Assembly: GCA_902362975.1 (NCBI GenBank)
Contig: CABIYO010000010.1
Location: forward strand, 3,570-67,569
Reading direction: 5' to 3'
Source: Caryophanales bacterium
Lineage (GTDB): Bacteria; Bacillota; Bacilli; Exiguobacteriales; Exiguobacteriaceae
Length of the DNA stretch: 64,000 bases
The position numbers and the translations under genes were made by a program. Positions within the stretch are counted from its first letter, which is position 1; every line of letters starts with the position of its first letter. The notes under the pieces were generated by a model. That model ran no database searches. It saw nothing but the letters and a program-made list of their open reading frames with translations, and was not told the origin of the DNA. Below, piece after piece: positions 14,423 through 24,973 of the stretch.

Positions 14423-14724
14423 GTCGGGCGAGCAACGCAAACGGTCGTCATCTGGCGGCCGTTTGTCTTCTTCCAATGCCTCGACGGCCGAAGAAGAAGC
14501 TCGATACTTACTTCGAATCGATGTATCAGGGGGAAGGAAAAGTAGACGCCGAGCCCGCCCGTCATCGACCCCGAGATCATCCGACTCGGGCCGCCGTTCA
14601 ACATCCGTTCCGTTCGTCAGACCGCGAAGGATGGATCGTGTCGACTTGTTGATCATTAGATCCGCCCCCTGTGTGTTCTTCTCACACTATTATATGGGAC
14701 GAAGGACAAAAGGTGACCAAGAAC

Positions 14725-14829
14725 GGGCAGGCGAGACTCCTGAGGGAATAGCAAGCAAAGGGAGACCCAGCAGTGACGCAGTCGCGATGCGGCTCCCTGC
14801 TTGCCCCTAGGAAAGCGAGCCGTGTCCGG
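14725..14829 (+). repeat. Structured Bacillales-type repeat, copy B
   Basis: The plus-strand copy has GACTCCTGAGGG, GAGACCCAGCAG, GTCGCGATGCGGCTCC and TAGGAAAGCG in order. Stems GCAAGCA/TGCTTGC and GTGAC/GTCGC correspond to different but still paired bases in copy A, which supports a conserved RNA or DNA fold. Confidence 0.65.
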
Positions 14830-14895
14830 ATTGGGCATAAGACCTATACTTTGTCTATAGTCTGGACCCGCCATCACGATGGCGGGTCTTCATGT

Positions 14896-16587
14896 TCACG
14901 ATTGTTTCAATGACTTCATCAATTGCTCATCCGGTGTCACGTAGACGGTTTGTTGATCTGTATAGATGACAAATCCCGGTTTCGCACCGCTCGGTTTTTT
15001 CACGAAACGGGCACGCGTGTAATCGACAGGCACGCCACTTGATGCACGTGCTTTTGAGAAGTAGGCGGCGACTGATGCGGCTTCTAGTAATGTCGTCTCG
15101 TCTGGTTCCGTCGAGCGGATGATCACGTGAGACCCAGGAATATCTTTGGCATGAAGCCAAATCTCATCACGTCGTGCGAATTTGAACGTCAGATAGTCGT
15201 TTTGCGTATTGTTCTTTCCGACAAAGAACTCCGTTCCAGTCGAGGACGTATACGCTTCAAGCGAAATCTTCGGATTCGCTTTTTTCTTTTGACGCTTTTG
15301 ACGGATGTATCCTTCTTCAGCGAGTTCTTCGCGAATTTCAAGAAGGTCGGACGGGGAAGCGACGTCGAGTTGGGCGATGAGCGTCTCTAAATATTCGATT
15401 TCTGCATCGTTCAACTCAATCTGTTTCTTCACTTCTACTTTTGCGACTTTTAGTTTGTTGTATTTCTTATAATATTGCTGCGCATTCTCATTCGGTGTTT
15501 TGAGTGGATCGAGCGGAATGGAGAGGATTGCACCGTTCTCGTCATAATAATCGACGACTTCGGCGACGTGCATCCCTTTCTCGAGTTGGAATAAATACGT
15601 CGTCAACAACTCGCCGTATTTTTGGAACTCATCTGCCCGTTCTGTCGCTTTCAAATCATCCAAAAGGCGGCGGCGTTTTAATTGATTTTTTTCGAGTTCT
15701 GATTTCAAGAGCCGTTCAATATCGTGTGCTTGTTGTCTCACACGGTCACGGTTCGCTTTTTCATAGTAGAAACGGTCGAGCACTTCTTTACTCGATTCAT
15801 ATGTTTCCTCGGATTCGATGTCCCCGGCTGTCAACACAATCGGAGCGAATCGTTCTTTACCGTTCGCAAGTTGTTGGAAAACGTAGGGACCATCGAGTTG
15901 ACGAAGAACGTTCTCAAACGCTTGTTGTAAGGAGTCGCGATTTGGCGTTTTTGCGAGATGAACGACTTCCTGTGCGATTTGCGGACTGACGCCGGCGAAC
16001 GTGGCGACAATCTGTTTATCGAGCTTGCCGGCGTTCCAATCGATTCGTTTCAATCCTTCTGTCATCTCCGTCAATGGGTCGAACTTGTGTTGTTCCGGCG
16101 GAAGGAGATAGTCACTACCCGGCATGATGGTCCGATACGTGTTTTGGGAAGGCGGGAGATGTTTGATGGCATCTAATATTTTGCCTTCTTCCGTCGTTAA
16201 GACGACGTTCGAGTGGCGCCCCATCAATTCGATGTATAATTTCTTTGATTCTTCATCACCGAGCTCGTTACGAGAGCGGACCGAAATGACGATGACACGG
16301 TCTCGTCCGATTTGTTCGACCGCCGTGATGAATCCACCTTCCACATGTTTGCGGAGCATCATGCAAAACATCGGCGGTTCTTGCGGGTTTTTAATCATTG
16401 TATCCGTCAATTGAAGACGGGCATACATTGCGTTTGCTGATATCAAAAGTTGCGCGTTCTGACGATTTGAGCGAATTTGAAGCATCAAATCGAGCGAATA
16501 CGGTTGATGTACCTTATTGATTCGTCCTCCGACGAGCGATTGTAATTCTTGTACGACACGATATGTCATTAATCCATCATAAGCCAA
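14896..16587 (-). CDS. rqcH: NFACT-family ribosome quality control protein RqcH
   Basis: RqcH binds stalled 50S-peptidyl-tRNA complexes and recruits Ala-tRNA to add alanine tails that mark the chain for degradation. The 563-residue product has NFACT-N with the tRNA-contacting Asp-Arg pair (D96, R97 in GRDRV), a long coiled-coil middle (about 280-420) and the NFACT-R domain (EIWLHAKDIPGSH). I place the start at TTG 16587, giving MAYDGLMTYR like B. subtilis YloA; GGTGATG lies at good spacing. GTG 16599 and ATG 16596 are alternatives but have no room for a ribosome site. It lies opposite to its neighbours, between pyrE and gmk as in Bacillus. Confidence 0.94.
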   Translation of the reverse strand: MAYDGLMTYRVVQELQSLVGGRINKVHQPYSLDLMLQIRSNRQNAQLLISANAMYARLQLTDTMIKNPQEPPMFCMMLRKHVEGGFITAVEQIGRDRVIVISVRSRNELGDEESKKLYIELMGRHSNVVLTTEEGKILDAIKHLPPSQNTYRTIMPGSDYLLPPEQHKFDPLTEMTEGLKRIDWNAGKLDKQIVATFAGVSPQIAQEVVHLAKTPNRDSLQQAFENVLRQLDGPYVFQQLANGKERFAPIVLTAGDIESEETYESSKEVLDRFYYEKANRDRVRQQAHDIERLLKSELEKNQLKRRRLLDDLKATERADEFQKYGELLTTYLFQLEKGMHVAEVVDYYDENGAILSIPLDPLKTPNENAQQYYKKYNKLKVAKVEVKKQIELNDAEIEYLETLIAQLDVASPSDLLEIREELAEEGYIRQKRQKKKANPKISLEAYTSSTGTEFFVGKNNTQNDYLTFKFARRDEIWLHAKDIPGSHVIIRSTEPDETTLLEAASVAAYFSKARASSGVPVDYTRARFVKKPSGAKPGFVIYTDQQTVYVTPDEQLMKSLKQS

Positions 16588-16623
16588 TGATCTCATCACC
16601 TTTGTTCATTTTCTGTCTCTACG

Positions 16624-16653
16624 TTATCAGAAAAACAGAAAATATGGTACTAT
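16624..16653 (+). promoter_or_regulatory. Promoter of the gmk-rpoZ operon
   Basis: TTATCA (16624-16629) and TACTAT (16648-16653) lie 18 bases apart, with a TGn extension before the -10. A second -10-like TATAAT stands at 16706-16711 without a clear -35. The gap 16588-16743 has no room for remA, which precedes gmk in B. subtilis. Confidence 0.5.
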
Positions 16654-16743
16654 TGGAGTAGGAAATCCGAACTTCTTCTTGCCGGGACAATTGATTGACT
16701 GCTATTATAATTAAATGTGATGTTAGAAGATGGAGGTCTTGCA

Positions 16744-17367
16744 GTGAATTTTAAAGAACGAGGATTATTAATCGTTTTGTCTGGACCGAGCGGTGTCGGA
16801 AAAGGGACCGTTTGCCGTGCTCTTCGAGAGGAAGAGGACAACAACCTTCAATATTCGGTGTCGGCGACGACCCGGAAACCACGTGAAGGGGAAGTTGAAG
16901 GGGTGCATTACTTCTTCAAATCGAGAAAAGAGTTCGAACGGATGATCGAACAAAAAGAATTGCTTGAACATGCCGAATTTGTCGGTAACTATTACGGTAC
17001 GCCTGTAGAGTGGGTACGTGAAACGCTCGAAAGCGGCCAAGATGTCATTCTTGAAATTGAGGTGCAAGGAGCGTTCCAAGTGAAGGAACTCCTCCCGGAA
17101 GCCGTCTTTTTATTCCTGGCACCACCAAGCCTCCAAGAACTTCGCAATCGTCTGATTGGACGAGGCACGGAGTCAGAAGAAGTCATTAAGCAACGCCTGC
17201 TCGTCGCGCGTGAAGAAATCGAGTTGATGGACGCCTACGATTATGTCGTCACGAACGACGAGGTCGACAAAGCCATCGATCGAATTAAAGCGATTGTGAC
17301 AGCTGAGCATTGTAAACGTGAACGTGTTGCGTCACTCTATAAAAAAGCCATGATGGAGGTCATTTAA
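16744..17367 (+). CDS. gmk: Guanylate kinase
   Basis: It phosphorylates GMP and dGMP to the diphosphates with ATP. The 207-residue protein opens with the P-loop GPSGVGKGT and has the GMP-binding [14 protein letters not shown] motif (here [11 protein letters not shown]). The GTG start at 16744 is fixed by GGAGGT (16732-16737); ATG codons upstream have no ribosome site. The stop codon overlaps the start of rpoZ (TAATG). Confidence 0.95.
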   Translation: MNFKERGLLIVLSGPSGVGKGTVCRALREEEDNNLQYSVSATTRKPREGEVEGVHYFFKSRKEFERMIEQKELLEHAEFVGNYYGTPVEWVRETLESGQDVILEIEVQGAFQVKELLPEAVFLFLAPPSLQELRNRLIGRGTESEEVIKQRLLVAREEIELMDAYDYVVTNDEVDKAIDRIKAIVTAEHCKRERVASLYKKAMMEVI

Positions 17368-17576
17368 TGTTATACCCTTCGATTGATGCCCTACAACGTA
17401 TTATCCCGTCAAAATACACGATCGTTACGGTCGCTGCGAAACGGGCGCGTCAGATTCAAGATGGAAAAGCACTAAAAATCGCCGAGCCAAAATCATATAA
17501 GCCGGTCGGTCAAGCGTTAGAAGAACTATTTTCGGGTGATACGACAATCATCGTGAACGAAAAAAACAACGGATGA
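17367..17576 (+). CDS. rpoZ: DNA-directed RNA polymerase omega subunit
   Basis: Omega helps fold and assemble the beta' subunit. The 69-residue protein has the family motif SKYTIVTVAAKRARQI followed by KPVGQALEEL. It starts on the last base of the gmk stop codon. gmk-rpoZ is a widely conserved pair. Confidence 0.95.
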   Translation: MLYPSIDALQRIIPSKYTIVTVAAKRARQIQDGKALKIAEPKSYKPVGQALEELFSGDTTIIVNEKNNG

Positions 17577-17581
17577 AGTGT

Positions 17582-17607
17582 GACCCAAGTCGTTTGCGAC
17601 TTGGGTC
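17582..17607 (+). terminator. Perfect hairpin between rpoZ and coaBC
   Basis: GACCCAAGTCG and CGACTTGGGTC form an 11-bp stem with a TTTG loop, five bases after the rpoZ stop. Only a mixed U-rich tail (TCATTGTCT) follows, so it may terminate partially or stabilise the gmk-rpoZ mRNA. Confidence 0.6.
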
Positions 17608-17634
17608 TCATTGTCTATAAGGGGGAGTTTGGGA

Positions 17635-18825
17635 ATGGTGAAGGATCGTACTATTTTGTTGTGTGTGAGTGGTGGCATCGCCGCCTACAAGGCGTGTGCG
17701 CTCACGTCGAAATTGGTTCAAGCCGGAGCGAATGTTCGCGTCGCGATGACGAAGTCGGCAGAACAATTCGTGGGTCAGGCGACCTTCCAGGCGCTCAGTC
17801 GCAACCCGGTCTATACGGACGTGTTCGAAGAGCATGACCCGACAAAAATTGCTCATATCGATGTCGTCGACTCGAGCGATTTGATTGTCGTGGCCCCGGC
17901 GACGGCAAATACGATCGCAAAATTGGCGAACGGGATTGCGGATGACTTCATTACGACGTCCATTTTGGCTGCGAAGTGCCCGATCATCATCTCACCGGCG
18001 ATGAATGTGAACATGCTCGAACATCCTGCCACACAGCGCAACATCGAGACGCTAAAATCATACGGCTATCAGTTGATTGAACCAGGTGTCGGCAACTTGG
18101 CTTGCGGATGGATTGGTGGGGGACGTCTGCCTGAACCGGAAGACTTAGTTCGCATCATCGAAAGCCAATTCGTCCCGAAACTATATCTTGGAAAAGATGT
18201 CTTGATCACGGCTGGCCCGACTGTCGAACGCATCGATCCCGTCCGTTACTTATCCAACGACTCGTCTGGAAAAATGGGCGTCGCACTCGCTGAGGTGGCT
18301 CGAGACATGGGCGCCCGTGTCACGCTCGTCCATGGCCCGCTTCAAGTTCCTGTCCCAGATGGCGTGACAGCGGTTCCCGTCAAGTCAAGTGAGGAGATGC
18401 TGCGCGAAGTGACGAGCCGCTTTGAGGCTTCAGACCTCGTCGTGAAATCGGCGGCAGTTGCGGATTATCGTCCGAAAACGGTGCATTCGGAAAAACATAA
18501 AAAAGTTCACGGTCCACTCACGATCGAACTTGAAGAAACGACAGACATTTTAAAATCACTCGGTGAGAAGAAGACCCATCAAGTGTTGGTCGGATTTGCT
18601 GCTGAGACGGAACGACTCGAGGAGCATGCGGCAGCTAAGCTGAAACGGAAGAACGTCGATTACCTCGTGGCGAACGATGTGTCTGGCAGTGACGTCGGAT
18701 TCGGAGCGGACGACAATGAAGTCGTCTTGTTCCATGCAGATGGGACGACACATCGACTTCCGAAACAGTCGAAGAAACAGTTAGCGTTCGAGTTGCTCAC
18801 ACACTTTAAGGAAGCGGTCCGATGA
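17635..18825 (+). CDS. coaBC: Bifunctional phosphopantothenoylcysteine decarboxylase / phosphopantothenate-cysteine ligase
   Basis: CoaBC carries out two steps of coenzyme A synthesis: ligation of cysteine to 4'-phosphopantothenate, then decarboxylation. The N-terminal flavoprotein half has SGGIAAYKA and the PAMNVNM motif, with a Cys in the GNLACGWIGGGR lid. The C-terminal half has the ITAGPTVERIDPVRYLSN nucleotide-binding motif. ATG 17635 follows AAGGGGGAG. It overlaps priA by four bases. Product length is 396. Confidence 0.95.
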   Translation: MVKDRTILLCVSGGIAAYKACALTSKLVQAGANVRVAMTKSAEQFVGQATFQALSRNPVYTDVFEEHDPTKIAHIDVVDSSDLIVVAPATANTIAKLANGIADDFITTSILAAKCPIIISPAMNVNMLEHPATQRNIETLKSYGYQLIEPGVGNLACGWIGGGRLPEPEDLVRIIESQFVPKLYLGKDVLITAGPTVERIDPVRYLSNDSSGKMGVALAEVARDMGARVTLVHGPLQVPVPDGVTAVPVKSSEEMLREVTSRFEASDLVVKSAAVADYRPKTVHSEKHKKVHGPLTIELEETTDILKSLGEKKTHQVLVGFAAETERLEEHAAAKLKRKNVDYLVANDVSGSDVGFGADDNEVVLFHADGTTHRLPKQSKKQLAFELLTHFKEAVR

Positions 18826-21146
18826 TTGCACATGTACATGTCGATGCACCGGTGATCACGATTGATCGTCCGTTTGATTACGAAGTACCTAAACAATTTG
18901 AGGCTTTGATTGAACCGGGCATGCGCGTCTCTGTCCCATTCGGGTCCCGTCGTCTGCTCGGGATCGTCGTCGGCACGTCAGATGGGACGAGAGATGGATT
19001 AAAACCGTTAGAAGCGCTGTTAGATGAGGAATCTTCACTCACCGATGAACTGCTCGCTTTATCCATTCATGTGAAGGAGACGACACTTTGCTTTCGATCA
19101 TCTGCCCTGCTCGCGATGCTTCCGGCCGCGCTCAAGGTGAGTTATGACAAAGAAATCAAAGAAGGGCATGTGCCTGATGGGGTCCGCCTCGGAACGCATT
19201 TATCGGAGTATCCAAAAGAAGTCCAATCGGTCATTCTTGGACTCGCTAAAAAAGGGGAGCTGATCTTAGCGCCCGTCTTAAAAGAAAAGAAGACTGTTAA
19301 GACCGACGTCGTCGTCGAGCTCCTCGATGCAACGGTCGTGTCGAAACGTGCGAAAAAACAACTTGAAGCGGTCAACCTACTAAAGGAGACACCACGCATG
19401 TATTGGTCGGCACTACGTCAAATTGGTCTGACTCGTCCACAACTGCAAAAACTTGCCGACCTCGGAGCGGTTCGATTGACCGAGGTCGAGTTGAACCGTG
19501 ACCCGTACGCGACGATCGAGCAAGTCGAGGAATCGGTTCAATTGAATGACAGTCAGGCAAGTGCCGTCTTGGCCATACAGGAGGCTGAAGCGGGTGAGAC
19601 GTTACTCGTCCACGGTGTGACGGGGAGTGGGAAGACCGAAGTCTATTTAGAATCAATCGGACAAGTCATCGATGAAGGCAAGCAGGCCATCTTACTCGTT
19701 CCTGAAATTAGTTTGACCCCGATGATGGTCAAACGCTTCAAGCGTCGTTTCGGCGATCGGGTCGCCGTGTTGCACAGTGCTTTGTCTAAAGGTGAGAAGT
19801 ACGACGAGTGGCGTAAGATTAAACGAAATGAAGTCGACGTCGTCGTCGGTGCCCGTTCTGCCATCTTTGCCCCGCTCGACCGACTCGGTCTGATCATCTT
19901 AGATGAAGAGCACGAGACGACGTACAAGCAAGAGGAAAATCCCCGTTATCATGCGCGCGATGTTGCCATCTGGCGGGCTCGTTATCACGGTTGTCCTGTC
20001 GTGTTAGGCAGTGCGACCCCGTCACTTGAATCGTATGCTCGGGCACAAAAAGGCGTCTATCGCTATTTGCATTTGAAAGAACGGTATGGCGGAGAGATGC
20101 CACCGGTCCATATCATTGACATGCGCCGGGAGTTGGCGAAAGGCAATACGACGATGTTCTCGGAAGAATTGTTTCAAGGCATTCTCGACCGGATCGAGAA
20201 AAAAGAGCAGTGTGTCATTTTATTGAACCGTCGTGGGTTCACGACGTTCGTTATGTGCCGGGACTGTGGTGAAGGCATGACATGTCCCCATTGTGCCGTC
20301 AATTTGACATATCATCAGTATGGGGACCGATTGAAGTGTCACTATTGTGGTTACGAGGTCGGCATGCCGTCGACATGTCCATCCTGCAACAGTAAGAAAA
20401 TCAAACAGTTCGGGTCGGGCACGCAAAAAATCGAAACGGAACTGTTGAACCGGATTCCAGAAGCACGCATCATCCGAATGGACCAGGATACGACATCTCG
20501 AAAAGGATCACATGAGCAGTTGTTGCGTCGTTTCGAAGAAGGGGAGGCCGACATCTTACTTGGCACGCAGATGATTGCCAAGGGGCTCGATTTCCCAAAC
20601 GTCACACTCGTCGGGGTACTTGCGGCGGATGCGACACTCGGAATGCCTGATTTTCGGGCGACCGAACGGACCTTCCAACTCGTCACCCAAGTGGCAGGAA
20701 GAGCCGGGCGCGGAAAACTTCCGGGTGAGGCGTTCGTCCAAACGTATAACCCGGACCATTATGTGATCGAGACTGCGAGTGAACATGATTATGAGACATT
20801 TTTCGCCAAAGAGATGGGACTCAGAAAAGTCGGGAACCATCCGCCTTACTGGTTTTTGACGCTCGTCACGTTTTCGGCAGAAAATCCCCTTGTCGCCAAG
20901 GCAGAGGCAGAATTGTTCGCATCAGATTTTTTACAAGCGCACGTTGAGAACAGCCGCCTGAATGGACCGATACCCGCGCCGTTATCGAAGTTGAAGAACG
21001 CCTATCGTTATCAAGTATTCATTAAAACGAAACAACCTGAGGCACTCTATGTGGAGCTGGCACGATTACAGCAAGCGAGAGCCAAAGCAATCAGCAAGAA
21101 AGAATATCAAATGAGTATCGATGTGAATCCATACGTATTCATGTGA
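18822..21146 (+). CDS. priA: Primosomal protein N' (replication restart helicase PriA)
   Basis: PriA recognises stalled forks and restarts replication by loading the DnaD/DnaB/DnaI machinery. The 774-residue protein has an N-terminal 3'-DNA-binding domain, Walker [10 protein letters not shown], Walker B box DEEH and a Zn-binding region of paired cysteines (CRDC, CPHC, CHYC, CPSC). The C-terminal helicase motif QVAGRAGR follows. It sits between coaBC and def as in B. subtilis. Confidence 0.95.
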   Translation: MIAHVHVDAPVITIDRPFDYEVPKQFEALIEPGMRVSVPFGSRRLLGIVVGTSDGTRDGLKPLEALLDEESSLTDELLALSIHVKETTLCFRSSALLAMLPAALKVSYDKEIKEGHVPDGVRLGTHLSEYPKEVQSVILGLAKKGELILAPVLKEKKTVKTDVVVELLDATVVSKRAKKQLEAVNLLKETPRMYWSALRQIGLTRPQLQKLADLGAVRLTEVELNRDPYATIEQVEESVQLNDSQASAVLAIQEAEAGETLLVHGVTGSGKTEVYLESIGQVIDEGKQAILLVPEISLTPMMVKRFKRRFGDRVAVLHSALSKGEKYDEWRKIKRNEVDVVVGARSAIFAPLDRLGLIILDEEHETTYKQEENPRYHARDVAIWRARYHGCPVVLGSATPSLESYARAQKGVYRYLHLKERYGGEMPPVHIIDMRRELAKGNTTMFSEELFQGILDRIEKKEQCVILLNRRGFTTFVMCRDCGEGMTCPHCAVNLTYHQYGDRLKCHYCGYEVGMPSTCPSCNSKKIKQFGSGTQKIETELLNRIPEARIIRMDQDTTSRKGSHEQLLRRFEEGEADILLGTQMIAKGLDFPNVTLVGVLAADATLGMPDFRATERTFQLVTQVAGRAGRGKLPGEAFVQTYNPDHYVIETASEHDYETFFAKEMGLRKVGNHPPYWFLTLVTFSAENPLVAKAEAELFASDFLQAHVENSRLNGPIPAPLSKLKNAYRYQVFIKTKQPEALYVELARLQQARAKAISKKEYQMSIDVNPYVFM

Positions 21147-21157
21147 GGTGGAGAGAG

Positions 21158-22558
21158 ATGTATAAAATAGTAGAAGTACCAAATGACATTTTGCGCGTAA
21201 CGTGCGAACCGGTGACGAAGTTTGATAAAAAATTACGTCAAACTGTCGACCGATTGTTTGATACGATGTATGAGTATGATGGAGTCGGCCTCGCGGCACC
21301 GCAAGTCAATTTGAACCAGCGGCTCGCGGTCGTCCATACCGATGATGAAACGGGCCCACTTGTCTTGATCAACCCGGAAATCATTGAAACATCTGGTCGA
21401 GAAGTGGGGCTAGAGGGATGTTTGAGTATCCCAGGCGAATTCGGATTCGTCGAACGACACGAGTCGATCGTCGTCAAAAATCAAGATGTGAAAGGGCGGA
21501 CGCATACAATTCAAGCGAGCGGCTTTTTCGCTCGCGCGATCCAACATGAGATGGATCATTTAGATGGGGTCTTGTTCACAGACAAGCTCGCCGTCCCGAA
21601 CCCTGGAAAAGACAAACGCATCGTCTTCATGGGAACGCCGAAGTTTGCCGTATCAGTACTTGAGCGACTGCTTGAAGAAGGATACAATGTCGTAGGTGTC
21701 GTCTCGCAACCGGATAAACCGGTCGGGCGAAAACGTGAACTTAAGCCGACTCCGGTGAAAGAGTGTGCGCTACGCCACGGTATTCCCGTGTTGCAGCCTG
21801 AAAAAGTGCGAACCGACTACGCAGACATTTTAGAGCTGAAGCCTGATTTGATTGTGACGGCGGCGTACGGACAAATCGTGCCGACCGCCTTACTAGAGGC
21901 CCCGCCTCACGGAGCCATCAACGTACATGCGTCGCTCCTTCCGAAATATCGTGGAGGTGCTCCGATTCATCAAGCCATCCTTGATGGGGAGTCGGAGACA
22001 GGTGTGACGATTATGTACATGGTCGACAAATTAGATGCAGGTGACATGATTGCCAATACCATCGTGCCAATCGAGGAAACGGATACGGTCGGGTCTTTAT
22101 TTGATAAATTGGCTGCAGCTGGAAGCGACCTTCTCATCCGTACGCTTCCTGCCTTCTTAGAAGGGTGGATTGAGGCGGTGCCGCAAGACGAGCGTGACGT
22201 GACGTTTGCCCCGAACATCAGCCGGGAGCGTGAACAGATCGATTGGACAATGAGCGGCGAGTCTATCTACAACCATATTCGAGGAATGAATCCATTCCCG
22301 ACGGCCTATTCAACGCTTGACGGTGAACGTGTGAAATTGTTCATGGGAGAGAAAACGACAGGTACGGGACAGCCGGGAGAAATCGTTCGTCTGGAAGAAG
22401 ACGGATTTGTCGTGGCGACAGGGAACGACGTCGCCATCAAGGTGACCGATTTGCAACCTGCAGGTAAGAAACGGATGGATGGTGCAACCTTTATGCGTGG
22501 TGCCGGACAAAAGCTACGGATTGGCGACCGATTAGGAGGAACACATGAACGTACGTGA
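21158..22558 (+). CDS. def-fmt: Peptide deformylase fused to methionyl-tRNA formyltransferase
   Basis: A single 466-codon frame encodes both enzymes. Residues 1-145 form a complete type 1 deformylase with GVGLAAPQV (42-50), EGCLS (86-90, metal ligand Cys88) and HEMDH (130-134). Residues ~153-466 form a complete formyltransferase: [13 protein letters not shown] at its N-terminus, then N255 and H257 of the catalytic set, SLLPKYRGG (259-267), the LDAGDM Asp region and the C-terminal tRNA-binding domain. The linker VPNPGKD replaces the def C-terminal tail and the fmt start codon. No ribosome site or ATG/GTG/TTG lies at the usual fmt start. ATG 21158 has GAGGTGG upstream. In Bacillus the two genes are adjacent but separate. 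Confidence 0.92.
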   Translation: MYKIVEVPNDILRVTCEPVTKFDKKLRQTVDRLFDTMYEYDGVGLAAPQVNLNQRLAVVHTDDETGPLVLINPEIIETSGREVGLEGCLSIPGEFGFVERHESIVVKNQDVKGRTHTIQASGFFARAIQHEMDHLDGVLFTDKLAVPNPGKDKRIVFMGTPKFAVSVLERLLEEGYNVVGVVSQPDKPVGRKRELKPTPVKECALRHGIPVLQPEKVRTDYADILELKPDLIVTAAYGQIVPTALLEAPPHGAINVHASLLPKYRGGAPIHQAILDGESETGVTIMYMVDKLDAGDMIANTIVPIEETDTVGSLFDKLAAAGSDLLIRTLPAFLEGWIEAVPQDERDVTFAPNISREREQIDWTMSGESIYNHIRGMNPFPTAYSTLDGERVKLFMGEKTTGTGQPGEIVRLEEDGFVVATGNDVAIKVTDLQPAGKKRMDGATFMRGAGQKLRIGDRLGGTHERT

Positions 22559-23876
22559 AGCAGCGCTTGATACGCTGATGAAAATTGAACAAGGTGGCGC
22601 ATATTCGACGATTGCCGTCAATGATACATTGAAACAAAAAAAAGTTGCCCCAAAAGATGTCGGTCTTTATACCGAACTCGTATATGGGACGCTTAGTCGC
22701 AAAGGAACACTCGATTATATTTTGAAAGACCGGATCCGTTCGCCGAAGAAGCTCGACAAATTTGTCCTCCCGCTTCTTCGGATGAGCGTTTACCAACTCT
22801 TCTATCTTGATAAAGTACCCGATCGGGCCGTCCTACATGAGGCGGTCGAAATCGCAAAGAAACGAGGGCATCATCTCGGAACGAGTAAATTCGTAAACGG
22901 GGTGTTACGCAATGTGCTTCGGGAAGGGTTTCCGGACTTTAGTCATTTGACCAATGCGGAACGAATCGCCATCGAGCACAGTCATCCGGAATGGCTCGTA
23001 TCAGACTGGATTGAGTTATATGGCGTGGAGACGGCAGAAGCGATTTGCCGATTGAACAATGAACCTGCCCCTGTCACGATTCGAGTCAACCGAAAGCGTA
23101 TTTCAGTAGATGAGATGATGAACCGGTTGGCTGATGCTGGCGTCATGACGTCACGTTCGGAACTGTCGGCAGATGGACTAGTCGTAGAGTCTGGGAATGT
23201 CCATGCGACCCCATTTATCGAGGAAGGTCTCCTATCGATTCAAGATGAGAGCTCCATGATTGTCGCGGATGCACTCGGCGTAGCGAAAGACGATGTCATC
23301 CTAGACGCATGTGCTGCACCAGGCGGCAAGGCGATGCATACGGCAGAGCGAATGCAAGGTGGGTCGCTCACCGCGCTTGACCTTCATCCGCACAAAGCAA
23401 AATTGATTGACCAACAAGCGAAACGTCTACACATCAATGGAGTGACCGCACTTGCCCTTGATGCTCGTTTAGCAGGTGAACGGTTTGAAGAAGAGAGCTT
23501 TGACCGGATTCTTTTAGATGTCCCTTGCTCGGGCCTTGGTGTCATTCGTCGAAAGCCGGATATTAAATGGACGAAGGACAAAGCCCAGCTTGAAAACTTA
23601 CCGAAAATTCAAAGACAAATCATTGATGCCGTATTGCCGCTGCTCAAACCAGGTGGTACGCTAGTTTACTCGACATGTACAATCGACCCGTCAGAAAACG
23701 AGACGCAGGCTGACTACATTTTGTCGAAAGGGTTGGTGTGGGACGAAACGCTCAAAGGACGTCTCCCACAATCTGTTCATTCGATGATGGAATCGGACCG
23801 TGCTGAACTAAAATTATTACCGACGACATTCGGGACCGACGGCTTCTATATCGCCGCATTTAAGAAAGAGGTATAA
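22545..23876 (+). CDS. rsmB: 16S rRNA (cytosine-967 C5)-methyltransferase
   Basis: RsmB methylates C967 (E. coli numbering) of 16S rRNA using S-adenosylmethionine. The 443-residue product has an N-terminal NusB-like RNA-binding domain (~1-140) and a C-terminal Rossmann methyltransferase with DACAAPGGK. Its two catalytic cysteines lie in DVPCSGLG and YSTCT. ATG 22545 lies inside the 3' end of def-fmt and is preceded by AGGAGG. Confidence 0.94.
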   Translation: MNVREAALDTLMKIEQGGAYSTIAVNDTLKQKKVAPKDVGLYTELVYGTLSRKGTLDYILKDRIRSPKKLDKFVLPLLRMSVYQLFYLDKVPDRAVLHEAVEIAKKRGHHLGTSKFVNGVLRNVLREGFPDFSHLTNAERIAIEHSHPEWLVSDWIELYGVETAEAICRLNNEPAPVTIRVNRKRISVDEMMNRLADAGVMTSRSELSADGLVVESGNVHATPFIEEGLLSIQDESSMIVADALGVAKDDVILDACAAPGGKAMHTAERMQGGSLTALDLHPHKAKLIDQQAKRLHINGVTALALDARLAGERFEEESFDRILLDVPCSGLGVIRRKPDIKWTKDKAQLENLPKIQRQIIDAVLPLLKPGGTLVYSTCTIDPSENETQADYILSKGLVWDETLKGRLPQSVHSMMESDRAELKLLPTTFGTDGFYIAAFKKEV

Positions 23877-23879
23877 AAC

Positions 23880-24965
23880 ATGAATCCAAAAGCAGTAGAA
23901 AAGAATCCACTCGTAGGCGTAAAACCGTCACTTTATTCGTTGACGTTCCCCGAACTTGAGGCGTGGGTGATCGAGGCAGGAGAAAAGGCATTCCGTGCGA
24001 AACAATTATATGATTGGATGTACGTCAAACGGGTCACGACTTTTGATGATATGACCAACGTTCCGAAAGCGCTTCGCGATAAATTAGAAGCATCGTTCCA
24101 ATTGACGACGTTAAAAGAATTGGTCAAGCAGGAATCCCAGGACGGCACGATCAAGTTCTTGTTTGAACTTCAGGACGGGTATTCAATTGAAACGGTGCTC
24201 ATGCGTCATGAATACGGAAACTCGATTTGTGTCACGACACAAGTCGGTTGCCGGATTGGATGTACGTTCTGTGCCTCGACACTCGGTGGCTTGAAACGAA
24301 ACTTAGAAGCCGGGGAAATCACAGCCCAAGTGCTCGACGTACAGCGCGCATTAGACGCGACAGGAGAGCGTGTTGACTCCATCGTCGTCATGGGAATCGG
24401 CGAACCGTTCGACAACTACGATGAGTTAATGCGTTTCCTACGTACTGTCAACCATGACAATGGACTCAACATCGGAGCACGACACATCACAGTATCGACG
24501 AGTGGGATTGTTCCGAAGATTTACAAGTTTGCCGATGAAGGCATGCGAATCAACTTCGCCATTTCACTTCACGCACCGACGACTGAATTGCGTACCAAGC
24601 TCATGCCAATCAACCGCGCCTTTGACTTGGACAAGTTGATGGATGCGGTGCGTTATTATACGGAGAAGAGTGGACGTCGCATCACGTTTGAATATGGACT
24701 CTTTGGTGGTGTCAATGATACGGAAGAATATGCCCATCTCTTGGCAGACCTATTAAAAGGAATCAAATGTCACGTCAACTTGATTCCCGTCAACCATGTA
24801 CTCGAACGTGACTATGTACGGACACCACGAGCTCAAATCTTTGCCTTCGAAAAAGTGCTCAAAGACCGCAATGTGAACGTGACCATCCGTCGCGAGCAAG
24901 GGTCGGATATCGATGCAGCTTGTGGACAGCTTCGAGCGAAGGAGCGCGAACAAGAAACGAGGTAA
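23880..24965 (+). CDS. rlmN: Dual-specificity 23S rRNA / tRNA adenine C2-methyltransferase
   Basis: This radical SAM enzyme makes 2-methyladenosine at A2503 of 23S rRNA and A37 of some tRNAs. The 361-residue protein has the cluster motif CRIGCTFC (C-x3-C-x2-C), the GEPFDNY motif, and a C-terminal DIDAACGQL with the catalytic cysteine. Three bases separate it from rsmB. Confidence 0.96.
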   Translation: MNPKAVEKNPLVGVKPSLYSLTFPELEAWVIEAGEKAFRAKQLYDWMYVKRVTTFDDMTNVPKALRDKLEASFQLTTLKELVKQESQDGTIKFLFELQDGYSIETVLMRHEYGNSICVTTQVGCRIGCTFCASTLGGLKRNLEAGEITAQVLDVQRALDATGERVDSIVVMGIGEPFDNYDELMRFLRTVNHDNGLNIGARHITVSTSGIVPKIYKFADEGMRINFAISLHAPTTELRTKLMPINRAFDLDKLMDAVRYYTEKSGRRITFEYGLFGGVNDTEEYAHLLADLLKGIKCHVNLIPVNHVLERDYVRTPRAQIFAFEKVLKDRNVNVTIRREQGSDIDAACGQLRAKEREQETR

Positions 24966-24973
24966 TCAGAAAG

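Larger units (their letters stand above)
14259..14891. repeat. Gene-poor block bounded by 29-bp inverted hairpins
   Basis: The gap 14247-14895 holds no convincing gene. It is bounded by two 29-base hairpin sequences, 14259-14287 and 14863-14891. They are inverted copies of each other (25 of 29 positions identical), starting GAAGACCCGCCAT and ending CGGGTCCA. Each lies just after the stop of the neighbouring gene, so they may act as terminators, though neither has a good T-run in the sense direction. Inside are two inverted copies of a structured repeat (listed separately). The whole could be a non-autonomous mobile element; no target duplication was seen. Confidence 0.6.

Noticed and set aside
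14463..14810. Plus-strand frame of 115 codons in the repeat block
   Set aside because: No ribosome site, runs through repeat copy B, and the product is Arg/Ser-rich without family features.
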